Assembly (NCBI RefSeq): GCF_001467895.1
Contig: NZ_LNYO01000024.1
Span: 299,947 to 363,946, forward strand
DNA: 64,000 nucleotides
Direction: 5' to 3'
Source of the DNA: Legionella nautarum
Lineage (GTDB): Bacteria > Pseudomonadota > Gammaproteobacteria > Legionellales > Legionellaceae
In this document: piece by piece, positions 56,534 through 64,000 of the stretch
Layout: every line of letters starts with the position of its first letter
Numbering within the stretch: the first letter of the stretch is position 1
The notes under the pieces: generated by a model
Told to the model about the DNA's origin: nothing
The model's input: the letters and a program-made list of their open reading frames with translations, nothing else
The model's database searches: none
Made by a program: the position numbers and the translations under genes

Positions 56534-56938
56534 TTATTCTCCCAGCTGTGGTTTTTTTCTCAAGCCTTTAAGTTGCCCCTGCTTGGATTTTTCATCCAAC
56601 ATTTTTTGCTTAGAACGTCTAGAACGCCTTTTCTTTTGTCGTTTTATTTTTTCTAGTTTTTGCTGATTCTTGGTCTTCTCATCAGAGATTAGGGTCTGTA
56701 ATTTTTCGCAAAGACGCATTCTTGCAAAATAGCGGTTATCCTCCCGACTCCTGGAATCCTGACATTTAATTTCCAAATTAGAGGGCGGATGCTTCAAATA
56801 GACCGTCGAAGCCGTTTTATGCAACTTCTGTCCACCCTTACCGCTACCCAAGATAAATTTTTCGATGAGGTCAGCTTCATTGATCTGAAGCTTGGCCATC
56901 CATACGGCTAATTTCTCCCATTTATCATTGCTAATCAT
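56534..56938 (-). CDS. GGQ-domain release-factor-like protein (ribosome rescue type)
   Basis: The 134-aa protein has a catalytic GGQ loop (GSGKGGQKLHKTAS, GGQ at 35-37) and no codon-recognition domain. A strongly basic C-terminal tail rich in KRQKKRRSRR would enter the ribosomal mRNA channel. It resembles the ArfB/mtRF-R-like group that frees peptides from stalled ribosomes. The ATG at 56938 lies 16 bp from the inner end of an IS1182-type element, so its native promoter is probably displaced, and its start overlaps the transposase frame by 8 bp. Confidence 0.85.
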   Translation of the reverse strand: MISNDKWEKLAVWMAKLQINEADLIEKFILGSGKGGQKLHKTASTVYLKHPPSNLEIKCQDSRSREDNRYFARMRLCEKLQTLISDEKTKNQQKLEKIKRQKKRRSRRSKQKMLDEKSKQGQLKGLRKKPQLGE

Positions 56939-58301
56939 GTGATTGATGATGTCCCGGCCTGTTGTAAAAGATGGCAGATTTTGATCTTTTAAAGCAAATT
57001 GAAAGGAGTATAAAAAATACCAACCGTTTAATATTGATAGCTATTGAAGCCATGTAGGCTTGTATCTGAATATTCTCAATTCCACGATATTTTGCTCTAA
57101 GCAAGCCGTTATGATTTTTTAATTCATTCATCACACCTTCAATTTTCCATAATCGCTCACGTAGTTTTTGCTTAAAAATCTCAGTTTCCATTTGCCTTTT
57201 TACTTGCTTAAAAATGTCATCATGAATATGTCTTGATATAACCCGGATCCCTCTACCTTTTACAATGGGAGCTTGACAAGCATCACTTAGAGGGCAATAC
57301 CTACAATCTTTAACTCTTGTGCGATAAGTAATAATTTCGTCAGAATTAACCTTGCTTGCATGAAAGAATACATTGTTACTACAAACATAGGTTTTTCTTG
57401 TATGATCAAAAGTTATTCCTTCAAACTCGGAGCAATTATTACCACTTCGTGTTGTAAAAAGAGGTATAAAGGAGTTAATTTCATAATCTTTTAAAAATGC
57501 CAGTATAGCTCCAGAGCCATAAGCTCTATCGGCGACAACTTCTTTGATAGAGTTAGAAAATCTAGTATTTAATTCCTTAATTAATTCTTTAAATGGCTGA
57601 GAGTCATGAGTTGCCCCAGTTGTTATGTGAATAGCCGTTATTACTCTTCTTTTACTGTCGCAACAAACATGGGCTTTATATTTAAGGTCTCTTGCCATTC
57701 CAGCCTTGAAAGCAAGAGTAGCATCAGGGTCGGTAACGCTGCGGTGTGTTTTGTTTGATAGTTGCCATTTTGTATTTTTGCAACTGCTACTGGGTCTACT
57801 TTTTTGTGGAATTGATTCGTCAATCGGTTTCATTGAATCTAATGATGCATTGGCTTGGATAAAGGTGCTGTCTGTCATAACGCAGCGGCCCTCTATTAAT
57901 CCGGCTTGTTGGCACTGATAAACAATATTCAGGAAAATATTTTCAAATACGGCTTTCTTAAATCTTTGTTTAATCCGACTGAGACTTGCATGGTGAGGAA
58001 TTTTATCGTGGATAGTTAATCCACAAAACCAACGATAGACAATATTGTAACGAATTTCGTCAATTAGCTTTCTTGTAAATTTTATCGAATACAGATAACT
58101 CAAAAGAATCATTCTAAAATACAATTCTGGGGCAATCGATCGCCGACCATTGTTAGGACAATATAAACCTTCCGTTATTCTAGTTATAAAAGTTAGATCA
58201 ACTACTTTATTAACTTTCTTTAGAAAATGCTCTTCAGGAATTAGCGCCTCTAAGCTGAAATAATTAACATTGTTTTCTTTAGGGTAGAGTGTACCTTGCA
58301 T
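56931..58301 (-). CDS. IS1182-family transposase
   Basis: The 456-aa DDE transposase starts MQGTLYPKENNVNYFSLEALIPEEHFLKKV, typical of IS1182. Acidic residues appear in CVMTDSTFIQANAS, EVVADRAYGSG and IEGVMNELKNHNGLLRAKYRG (D, D, E). A Cys-rich patch (CRYCPLSDAC) is also usual. The reading frame runs through the left inverted repeat (encoding FYNRPG) and ends 23 bp outside the element, so the stop codon is supplied by the flank. It appears intact. Confidence 0.92.
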   Translation of the reverse strand: MQGTLYPKENNVNYFSLEALIPEEHFLKKVNKVVDLTFITRITEGLYCPNNGRRSIAPELYFRMILLSYLYSIKFTRKLIDEIRYNIVYRWFCGLTIHDKIPHHASLSRIKQRFKKAVFENIFLNIVYQCQQAGLIEGRCVMTDSTFIQANASLDSMKPIDESIPQKSRPSSSCKNTKWQLSNKTHRSVTDPDATLAFKAGMARDLKYKAHVCCDSKRRVITAIHITTGATHDSQPFKELIKELNTRFSNSIKEVVADRAYGSGAILAFLKDYEINSFIPLFTTRSGNNCSEFEGITFDHTRKTYVCSNNVFFHASKVNSDEIITYRTRVKDCRYCPLSDACQAPIVKGRGIRVISRHIHDDIFKQVKRQMETEIFKQKLRERLWKIEGVMNELKNHNGLLRAKYRGIENIQIQAYMASIAINIKRLVFFILLSICFKRSKSAIFYNRPGHHQSHD

Positions 58302-58386
58302 CTGACAAACAGTTTCAAAATAAAGTGCATTAGACCAATAACCGACTGTTTTGTAAACAAATTTTTCACCTTTTACAACAGGCCGG
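56954..58386 (-). mobile_element. IS1182-type insertion sequence
   Basis: The 1433-bp element is bounded by near-perfect 20-bp inverted repeats: CCGGCCTGTTGTAAAAGATG on the left and CACCTTTTACAACAGGCCGG on the right (58367-58386). One base differs. I see no clear direct target duplication. It lies directly upstream of the GGQ protein gene and beside the third F-box gene. Confidence 0.85.
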
Positions 58387-58620
58387 TACGTTATCTATCT
58401 CAAAGTCGAGGCAACATTACCTATTTATGATAAGAGTCTAATTTTTATGCAGGGTATTTTTGGGGTTTCCTAAACAGGTCTCGTAAGGTAGCAATTTAAA
58501 TCTTCTAAAAAATTTATAATAACCTTGACCCGATTACTTAGTTACCTCATTGCTGGATATACCACATACATATCCAGACTTGGCACCTTATATTCACACA
58601 AGACCTCAGCTAACCCTACT
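58387..58620. other. Gap between IS1182 element and direct repeat
   Basis: No gene is supported here. A short inverted repeat, TGGATAT / ATATCCA (about 58553-58575), is the only visible structure. Confidence 0.5.
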
Positions 58621-58670
58621 GATTTAAATGCCAAAACTGCACCATAAGGCATTTATTCACGAGTTTATTG
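58621..58670 (+). repeat. Direct repeat flanking the third F-box gene, left copy
   Basis: 50 bp (beginning GATTTAAATGCCAAAACTGC) match 60596-60644 at about 44 of 50 positions by eye. It lies in the upstream region of the F-box/ankyrin gene. Confidence 0.85.
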
Positions 58671-58728
58671 GTACCAAATCGGTATTATGATACAATAACG
58701 ATCATTTAGGTTTTTATTGATTCATATT

Positions 58729-60585
58729 ATGACTAAAGGTTTCGAAGAGGCACAAGAAAAGGCTGAGTTGGATTTAGATCTTCCTAAGCTACCTGAGGAG
58801 ATCTGGATAAAGATTCTAAGCTTTCTCGATATCCAAGATCTCCCCAATGCCGCCTTGACTAGCCAGTTATTCTCTGTTCTCATCAAGGATAATTGGCTTT
58901 GGCAGCAATGCTATCTACATTATTTCCCTCATCATTTTCAACAGGCGAAAAACGATAACCCTGTTTCATGGAAACTTCTATTTCAAGAGAAAGAAAGTCA
59001 AGAATACAAACACCTCGAACCCTACTTTAAAAAATTATTCATTGCGGCAAAAGAAGGCAAAATTCAGGAATCAACTATTCAAGAACTTAGCCTTGAAGAC
59101 TTTTTGCAAAAAGATGCCAGCGGATATTCACTCCTGTATTGGATTAAAAAATACAATGACCAGCAAAGCTTAAATCTAGTGTACCAAAGGGCTCTTAAAT
59201 TCTATCAAAAGTCTGATTATGAAATTGATACAAAAAAAGAGCTAGGCCAAAGTACCATTCTTCATTGGGCGATTTTTTGTCATCAGCCTTTAGAGCAGAT
59301 TGAGTTATTAATTCAACAGGACGCTAAGATTACTCATCCTACTCTATTGCACTGCGCTGTATTATACGACAATCTTCCAGCCTTGAACCTGTTATTAAAG
59401 AAGTTATTAGAGCAAGGCGCTGAGATTAACCCCAAGGAAAATAACGGCTGGACTCCACTGCACTGTGCTGCTAACAAAGGTCATCTTAAAATCCTCAACC
59501 TGCTACTAGAGAAATTATTAGAACAGGACGCTGAGATCAACCCCAAGGATAATGAGGGCTGGACTCCACTGCACTGGGCTGCTAAAAATGGTCATCTTGA
59601 AATCGTTAAACTGTTATTAGAGAAATTATTAGAGCAAGGCGCTGAGATCAGCCCTAAGGATGATGATGGCTGGACTCCACTGCACTGTGCTGCCAAATAC
59701 GGTCATCTTAAAATCTTCAACCTGTTATTAGAAAAATTATTAAAACAAGGCGCTGAGATTAACCCCAAGGACAATGAGGACTGGACTCCACTACACTGGG
59801 CTGCCCAAAACGGTCATCTTAAAATCTTCAACCTGTTATTAGAGAAATTATTAGAACAAGGCGCTGAGATTAGCCCTAAGGATAATGAGGGCAGAACTCC
59901 ACTAGACTGGGCTGCCCGAAACGGCCATCTTGAAGTTGTTAAGCTGTTATTAGAGAAGAGAGACAATTTCCTGATTTACGATTCATTCGGGAAGCCGGCG
60001 GAGAACAGCTCAAAAAATACCTACATAAGAGAACTGCTTAACACCTTTAAGATCAAATGGCAGACCTTTGCTGCACAACTTTATGGCCGCAATGCCACTG
60101 ATAATGAACTGCAGCAATTGAGATCTTATTACAATGCCGATGAGAAACAACTCATTTTAACAGGAGCTGCCGGGGTTGATAGAGGAAAACTCTTGTATGA
60201 ATTACTGACAAAACCTTTGATCTTCGATTCTTCTTCTTTGTTAGCCTTTGCCCAAAACGGAGGGAAGGAAGTGGTTGTTGCTTATATTCAAACCTTAGGT
60301 GAAGAAGAGCAACGAGAACTCATCGAGAGCATTCTTAAAAAAGAAACTCCCTTAGGTGAATTTTTCTGGATGCAACGAGGCTGGACTACTCCAAAGCTTG
60401 GCCATGGGCAATTAGCTGTGCTACAAAAACTACTTACTCAATTGGACAGTAATGAGGAAGCCGATTATCGCAAGAGTCAAACCAGTCAATCTTGCTTTGG
60501 CCTGTTTTTTAATTTTTTTACTTTTAAACCAGTTCAAGGAGGATTGTCTGACATAAAAGGGCAGATAATCTCTACCAATAAATAA
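58729..60585 (+). CDS. F-box and ankyrin-repeat protein, candidate Dot/Icm effector (third, divergent)
   Basis: The 618-aa protein has an F-box at about residues 19-62 (LPKLPEEIWIKILSFLDIQDLP) that could bind host Skp1. Ankyrin repeats follow. Those at about residues 225-415 are five nearly identical units of 37 residues (GWTPLHWAAKNGHLKI, LLLEKLLEQGAEI), four residues longer than the canonical 33. The C-terminal 180 residues are not ankyrin and are unrelated by eye to the tails of the two other F-box proteins. The start ATG 58729 is preferred over TTG 58717. It sits between direct repeats, next to an IS, suggesting recent gain. Confidence 0.87.
   Translation: MTKGFEEAQEKAELDLDLPKLPEEIWIKILSFLDIQDLPNAALTSQLFSVLIKDNWLWQQCYLHYFPHHFQQAKNDNPVSWKLLFQEKESQEYKHLEPYFKKLFIAAKEGKIQESTIQELSLEDFLQKDASGYSLLYWIKKYNDQQSLNLVYQRALKFYQKSDYEIDTKKELGQSTILHWAIFCHQPLEQIELLIQQDAKITHPTLLHCAVLYDNLPALNLLLKKLLEQGAEINPKENNGWTPLHCAANKGHLKILNLLLEKLLEQDAEINPKDNEGWTPLHWAAKNGHLEIVKLLLEKLLEQGAEISPKDDDGWTPLHCAAKYGHLKIFNLLLEKLLKQGAEINPKDNEDWTPLHWAAQNGHLKIFNLLLEKLLEQGAEISPKDNEGRTPLDWAARNGHLEVVKLLLEKRDNFLIYDSFGKPAENSSKNTYIRELLNTFKIKWQTFAAQLYGRNATDNELQQLRSYYNADEKQLILTGAAGVDRGKLLYELLTKPLIFDSSSLLAFAQNGGKEVVVAYIQTLGEEEQRELIESILKKETPLGEFFWMQRGWTTPKLGHGQLAVLQKLLTQLDSNEEADYRKSQTSQSCFGLFFNFFTFKPVQGGLSDIKGQIISTNK
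59419..59973 (+). repeat. Five tandem 111-bp units encoding 37-aa ankyrin repeats
   Basis: Units begin at 59419, 59530, 59641, 59752 and 59863, each opening GCTGAGAT. Very high identity between units indicates recent expansion and possible slippage in copy number. Confidence 0.9.
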
Positions 60586-60595
60586 TGCAATATTT

Positions 60596-60644
60596 GATTT
60601 AAAGGCCAAAACTGCACAATAGGTATTTATTCATGAGTTTGTTG
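60596..60644 (+). repeat. Direct repeat flanking the third F-box gene, right copy
   Basis: 49 bp are homologous to 58621-58670. The ATG of the next small reading frame (60633) lies inside it. Confidence 0.85.
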
Positions 60645-61118
60645 CTGCAAATAGGGCTATATGATAATAAAAAACCAATTTGTATATTACATATTTATTA
60701 TATGATCTTAGGTCCTTTTTGGTGTCAACGTGATATATCTTGGATACGCTTTAAAGTAGATGAGACTAAACAAATTTCTGCCGAGATTGCTCAGATTTCC
60801 CCTGAGAATTCCGAACTAAGCACTCCCTGGAAAACAGTAACTAAAGGAAGTTGGCCTACGAGTAATTCACGTACTCGGCCATTAATGAGAGATACATTAA
60901 ATGAGCTTGCTTTAAAAGACTCAAATGGAAAGCCTCTGCCCGTTCTCGAAAAAGGTTCAATTATCTTCCCGCCCCATGCCATAGCATTTGCTCATGCTTT
61001 TGGATTTTCCTTCGATGAATACACTCACAAAAATGATTCTGAGGGTATGCCAATAGAAGAATTAAAGCCAGTCATAGTTGGCCTGGGACTAAAGATCGTC
61101 GGTTTTGCCGCCATTTAA
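60633..61118 (+). CDS. Small protein of unknown function, possibly a chimeric remnant
   Basis: The frame codes for 161 aa without a recognisable family. It may start at 60633, or at ATG 60702 (MILGPFWCQRD) with 138 aa. Its first codons fall in the direct repeat and its last 13 codons (GLGLKIVGFAAI) fall in a 43-bp repeat that recurs inverted at 61366. Such a composition suggests that it was assembled or truncated by rearrangement. The middle (TRPLMRDTLNELALKDSNG, GSIIFPPHAIAFAHAFGF) has normal amino acid composition and could be a real domain. Confidence 0.45.
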   Translation: MSLLLQIGLYDNKKPICILHIYYMILGPFWCQRDISWIRFKVDETKQISAEIAQISPENSELSTPWKTVTKGSWPTSNSRTRPLMRDTLNELALKDSNGKPLPVLEKGSIIFPPHAIAFAHAFGFSFDEYTHKNDSEGMPIEELKPVIVGLGLKIVGFAAI

Positions 61119-61122
61119 GGGC
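61080..61122 (+). repeat. 43-bp inverted repeat, left arm
   Basis: It pairs with 61366-61408 in inverse orientation, 41 of 43 bases identical. It includes the stop codon of the preceding frame. Confidence 0.9.
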
Positions 61123-61365
61123 TTGATTTGGTGGTTATTTTCCAATAAATTTAATATTATCAATAGAATAAAGTTATCATTTCATAACCATTTTTTGGGT
61201 GATTTTGAACAGATTAAGAAAATTAGGGATTTTAAATTTTTAACTTATTATCAATAAGCTAAATAGGTCAATGTTTGCTGTAATGAGTAACTTAGAAAAC
61301 TAATATTTCTCCCATTGACACAAACATCTAACCCGCGCCAGTACTGAATCTATCATTAAAAAATG
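61123..61365. other. Spacer between the two 43-bp arms
   Basis: AT-rich; no gene supported. With the arms it would form a 329-bp unit. Confidence 0.5.
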
Positions 61366-61408
61366 GCCTTTAAATGGGGGCAAAACCGACGATCTTTAGT
61401 CCCAGGCC
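61366..61408 (-). repeat. 43-bp inverted repeat, right arm
   Basis: Inverse copy of 61080-61122 with two mismatches. Beyond it (61409-61525) no gene is supported. Confidence 0.9.
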
Positions 61409-61525
61409 CTCGGCAAAAAAACAGAAGGCGGGATTGCTACGCTTGCTTTAAACCGAATGAACTCACTGGGTATGCCAGTTTCCGTAAAAGTGAAATAAAA
61501 ACATTCTAATTGAGTCAAATTCAAC

Positions 61526-62476
61526 CTAATTTATAAGGCAGGCCTCTTCTTCAAGACCCCCACTAAATACAGCATACTCGCTATTAACCCAATGAATTCT
61601 TGGCTGACCTGATTTTTCACTAGGTCTATATAAATGGCTGGTGACATGCTCTAAATAGGCTGGATTGGTAAACATGGCCACGGCGATACGGTTCCTAAGC
61701 ATTTTATATTGGCCATTGTTATATAATAAATCAATTTCGCCATGCCGCGTAACATCCACACCTGTTAACACACCCAGAGAATAACCATCATGCTGTATAG
61801 AATTAACAGCATAGGGGCTTGCATATTGAGTACTTGATTTAAAATCAATTTTCAATTCGTGCAAACCATAGTCAGCCGGCCATTGAACATGATTCAATCC
61901 TTCTTGTTGACTTAAGGTTCCTGCTCCATTGAACACTAATCTTCCTTCATCCAGTTCTATTTCATCAACAGATACACGAGTTCTCCAGGTGTCGGTAGCA
62001 ATTTTTTCAGATTGAATGTTTACAGTATGGGTGTTAGATAGAGAGTCATAGATAGTCATACTACTGTGGTAGTCATCTTTTTCAGTTGCCATAGCAGGAA
62101 AATTGATGCTAATTTTTATTTTACTGGTTGCTTTAGGCGCTAAATTTGCTATAGGAATCTGGATCTTACTCAAGTGCTTAAAATCTGATTTTTTTGTTAC
62201 TGCGAGAAAATAGTCCCCTTCATCGCTACGAAGGTAGTAGGCTTGGTCTAAAAGGATTTTTCCATACCGAGTAAACAATAATTCACTGTCTTTTTTGCCA
62301 CGGGATACAACAAAATAGCCTTTATTCATCAAAGCAAGATCAAATGGATTATCTGTTACTGAAATGGGGCATTGATTAAAAGTTAAAGGCTCTTTAGTCA
62401 ATTTATACAGATTACCTGCATACAATTGAGGTGAAACAAGAATAGCTACCGCGACTAGAATCGATTTAATGGTCAT
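61526..62476 (-). CDS. Secreted FlgE-like protein lacking the hook-assembly helices
   Basis: The 316-aa protein starts with a signal peptide (MTIKSILVAVAILVSPQLYAG). What follows matches the body of flagellar hook protein FlgE in order: NPFDLALMNKGYFVVS, LLFTRYGKILLDQAYYL, ATSKIKISINFPA, MTIYDSLSNTHTVN, QYASPYAVNSIQHDGYSLGVLTGVDV, NRIAVAMFTNPAYL and SGGLEEE. The N-terminal D0 helix and the C-terminal helix needed for hook polymerisation are missing. The ATG at 62476 has an AGGA ribosome site; a further upstream ATG at 62500 is less likely. No flagellar gene is near. It is probably a stand-alone secreted protein of unknown role; a decayed flgE copy is less likely, because the frame is intact. 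Confidence 0.8.
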   Translation of the reverse strand: MTIKSILVAVAILVSPQLYAGNLYKLTKEPLTFNQCPISVTDNPFDLALMNKGYFVVSRGKKDSELLFTRYGKILLDQAYYLRSDEGDYFLAVTKKSDFKHLSKIQIPIANLAPKATSKIKISINFPAMATEKDDYHSSMTIYDSLSNTHTVNIQSEKIATDTWRTRVSVDEIELDEGRLVFNGAGTLSQQEGLNHVQWPADYGLHELKIDFKSSTQYASPYAVNSIQHDGYSLGVLTGVDVTRHGEIDLLYNNGQYKMLRNRIAVAMFTNPAYLEHVTSHLYRPSEKSGQPRIHWVNSEYAVFSGGLEEEACLIN

Positions 62477-63003
62477 GTAAATCCTTTTAAATAAATACAA
62501 GGGTTAAAGTAAAGAATCTTTTCCTTATCACAAAACACTATCATTCCTAGTATCTTATAAAAACGCTGGCTTTATTTCATTAAAAAAACTCTCTGTACTG
62601 ACAAAAAAACTAGCCAACTCGTTGTTAATTTCTCATCGGGGTTCCTTTCAGGAAGGGACGAAATTTCCCAGTACATCTTTACAGCCCTTTACCAGTCTAG
62701 ACTGTAGCCAATAAATCGATTTTTTCACTGGATATCAAATTTTGTATAAGTTCATGTATTAAGAGTATGCATGGAATTAGAGCGTATCACTTTAAAAAAA
62801 TTTGGTTTTATAGATCAATAAAAGTGTTAAATATATTTTCTCAACCAGTCTTACTGCATACAGGATATGACGCGGTTGATAGAATATTGCCGTTTAACCT
62901 ATAGATAAGTTCCTCCAGCAGCACGGATGGAGGCATCATAGCGCCGCAGCTCTATTTGGCGACATCATGTCGCACAGGGCTTGGTGACGTGGTCTAATAG
63001 ATC
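62477..63003. other. 527-bp gap, no gene seen
   Basis: There are only very short open frames. A 7-bp stem GCGACAT / ATGTCGC lies near 62957-62972, shortly before the IS3 element. Confidence 0.5.
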
Positions 63004-63047
63004 TGTACACCCCAGTTAAGAGATAATGTACTTAACTGGAGAAAGTA

Positions 63048-63341
63048 ATGATGATAAGAAAGAAATACCCCAAAGAATTTAAACTTGATGCGATTAGCCT
63101 AGTATTAGAACAAGGCTATGGGGTGACCGAAGCAGCGAATAATTTAGGGATCGCTCAAGCCCTATTAAGCCGTTGGATAAAGGAACATAAAGAGCAAGAT
63201 AGCCAAGCATTTCGAGGCAATGGCAAGTTAACAGCGGAGCAATTAGAAATACGGCGCCTGCAAGAAGAAAATAAACGCCTTAAAATGGAAAAGGAAATCT
63301 TAAAAAAGGCGGCGCTCTTCTTTGCTCAAGAAACGAAATAA
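63048..63341 (+). CDS. IS3-family transposase OrfA
   Basis: The 97-aa helix-turn-helix protein (YPKEFKLDAISLVLEQGYGVTEAANNLGI, then a leucine-zipper-like stretch LRRLQEENKRLKMEKEILKKA) is typical of IS3 OrfA. Near its end an A-AAA-AAG heptamer (about 63301-63309) lies in the right frame for programmed -1 frameshifting. The -1 frame is open into orfB and would give the OrfAB transposase. Confidence 0.92.
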   Translation: MMIRKKYPKEFKLDAISLVLEQGYGVTEAANNLGIAQALLSRWIKEHKEQDSQAFRGNGKLTAEQLEIRRLQEENKRLKMEKEILKKAALFFAQETK

Positions 63342-63388
63342 AATATTCGTTTGTCGCCCAACATAAGAAGAGCTGGCCAGTTGGCGTC

Positions 63389-64000
63389 ATGTGTCAACTA
63401 CTGGGCATTACACGGCATGGATATTACAGTTATCAACAACGGCAAAGAAATAAACCTGATGATCCTGAGCATCAGGAGATGCTTGAGTGGGTAAAGAAAA
63501 TAGCAGAATCCAGCCAATATTGTTATGGAAGCCGCAGGATGAAAAATGCTTTAAATGCATTAGGTTATCCAGTAGGTCGAAGACGAACTCAAAGTTTAAT
63601 GAAAGAAGCGAAAATTTTTGTTCGTTATCGAAAGAAATACAAAGTGACAACAAATAGCAACCATAAACAGCCAGTTTATGAAAACGTTTTAAATAGAGAA
63701 TTTGATGTTAAAGAAGCAAATAGAGCTTATGTATCTGACATTACTTATGTCTGGACTCAGGAAGGCTGGCTTTATTTAGCGGTTGTTATGGATTTATTTT
63801 CAAGAAAAATAGTCGGTTGGAGTATGGGTTCTAGAATGAAAGCAACATTAGTCTGTGATGCTCTGAATATGGCTATTTGGCAGCGAAAACCATCTTCAGG
63901 TCTCGTTGTTCATTCAGACAGGGAACTCAATACGCAAGTTACCAATACCGTAAGTTATTAATGAATAAAGGTTATATTGGCAGTATGAGTAAAAAAGGAG
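63389..64000 (+). pseudogene. IS3-family transposase OrfB, frameshifted and cut by window
   Basis: The sequence has the rve integrase core: AYVSDITYVWTQEGWLYLAVVMDLFSRKIVGW with the first Asp, and VVHSDR with the second. After HSDR (about 63918) the frame breaks, ending in a stop at 63961. Adding one G to the AGGGAAC run restores the usual GTQYASYQYRKLLMNKGYIGSMSKKG, which continues to the window end. This is a one-base deletion or a sequencing error. The last catalytic Glu lies outside the window. The frame is also open upstream of ATG 63389 as the -1 extension of orfA. Confidence 0.85.

Larger units (their letters stand above)
63004..64000 (+). mobile_element. IS3-family insertion sequence, right end outside window
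   Basis: The left end is placed at TGTACACCCCAGTTAAG, just upstream of orfA; the exact boundary is an estimate. A 9-bp stem CCAGTTAAG / CTTAACTGG (63012-63039) precedes orfA and reaches into its GGAG ribosome site, so it could limit read-through translation. OrfA and orfB are arranged as in IS3 elements. Confidence 0.8.

Noticed and set aside
62768..62905. Short frame of 45 codons (MHGIRAYHF...)
   Set aside because: No ribosome site, no recognisable composition and no supporting context.

Overview
This 64 kb window looks like a chromosome segment of a Legionella species, probably not L. pneumophila itself. It has low GC content and a gammaproteobacterial housekeeping backbone (tRNA-Pro/Arg/His/Leu-tig-clpP-clpX-lon-hupB; yicC-gmk-rpoZ-spoT-ridA). 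Set into this backbone are genes for eukaryotic-like proteins typical of Dot/Icm effectors: three F-box plus ankyrin proteins, one SET plus ankyrin protein, a giant 1416-residue protein and a GxSxG hydrolase-like protein. The genus call is inferred from gene content; no database search was possible.

Layout. 1-2 kb: an Smr-domain protein (cut by the window edge), udk and fabI. 2-12.7 kb, minus strand: the protein quality-control cluster tig, clpP, clpX, lon, hupB, tRNA-Val, tRNA-Asp, ppiD and a proline-rich-tailed membrane protein, preceded by a four-tRNA operon with a clear sigma70 promoter. 12.8-15 kb: an orphan tyrosine recombinase and murI. 15-24.3 kb: an accessory block with a 1416-aa protein of unknown function, a small secreted protein, and two tandemly duplicated F-box/ankyrin genes whose promoters were duplicated with them.

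24.3-31.6 kb, minus strand: a long probable operon, yicC-gmk-rpoZ-spoT-ridA-retropepsin-uup-membrane protein. 31.7-35.8 kb, plus strand: rph, a palindromic repeat cluster, yggS-proC-yggT and two small conserved-type proteins. 35.9-46.8 kb: a segment bounded by two inverted copies of a roughly 220-240 bp MITE-like element. It holds a secreted bicupin, an RND efflux pair, a secreted polysaccharide deacetylase, a GxSxG hydrolase-like protein and a membrane protein.

46.8-56.9 kb: an unusual transporter-HEAT-cNMP fusion, a 14-residue-repeat lipoprotein-like coiled coil, an alcohol dehydrogenase, a SET/ankyrin protein resembling RomA/LegAS4, an osmoprotectant ABC transporter with a fused permease and binding protein, and a GGQ release-factor-like protein. 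56.9-64 kb: a repeat- and IS-rich end with an IS1182-type element, a third F-box/ankyrin gene flanked by direct repeats, an inverted 43-bp repeat pair, a secreted FlgE-like protein without its helical ends, and an IS3-family element with a frameshifted orfB running off the window.

Working picture: core operons for proteostasis, stringent response and RNA processing are interrupted by host-interaction genes. Three F-box proteins (potential host SCF ubiquitin ligase adaptors) and a predicted nuclear SET methyltransferase point to manipulation of a eukaryotic host cell. The accessory genes sit near duplications, MITE-like repeats and IS elements that could explain their gain and spread.
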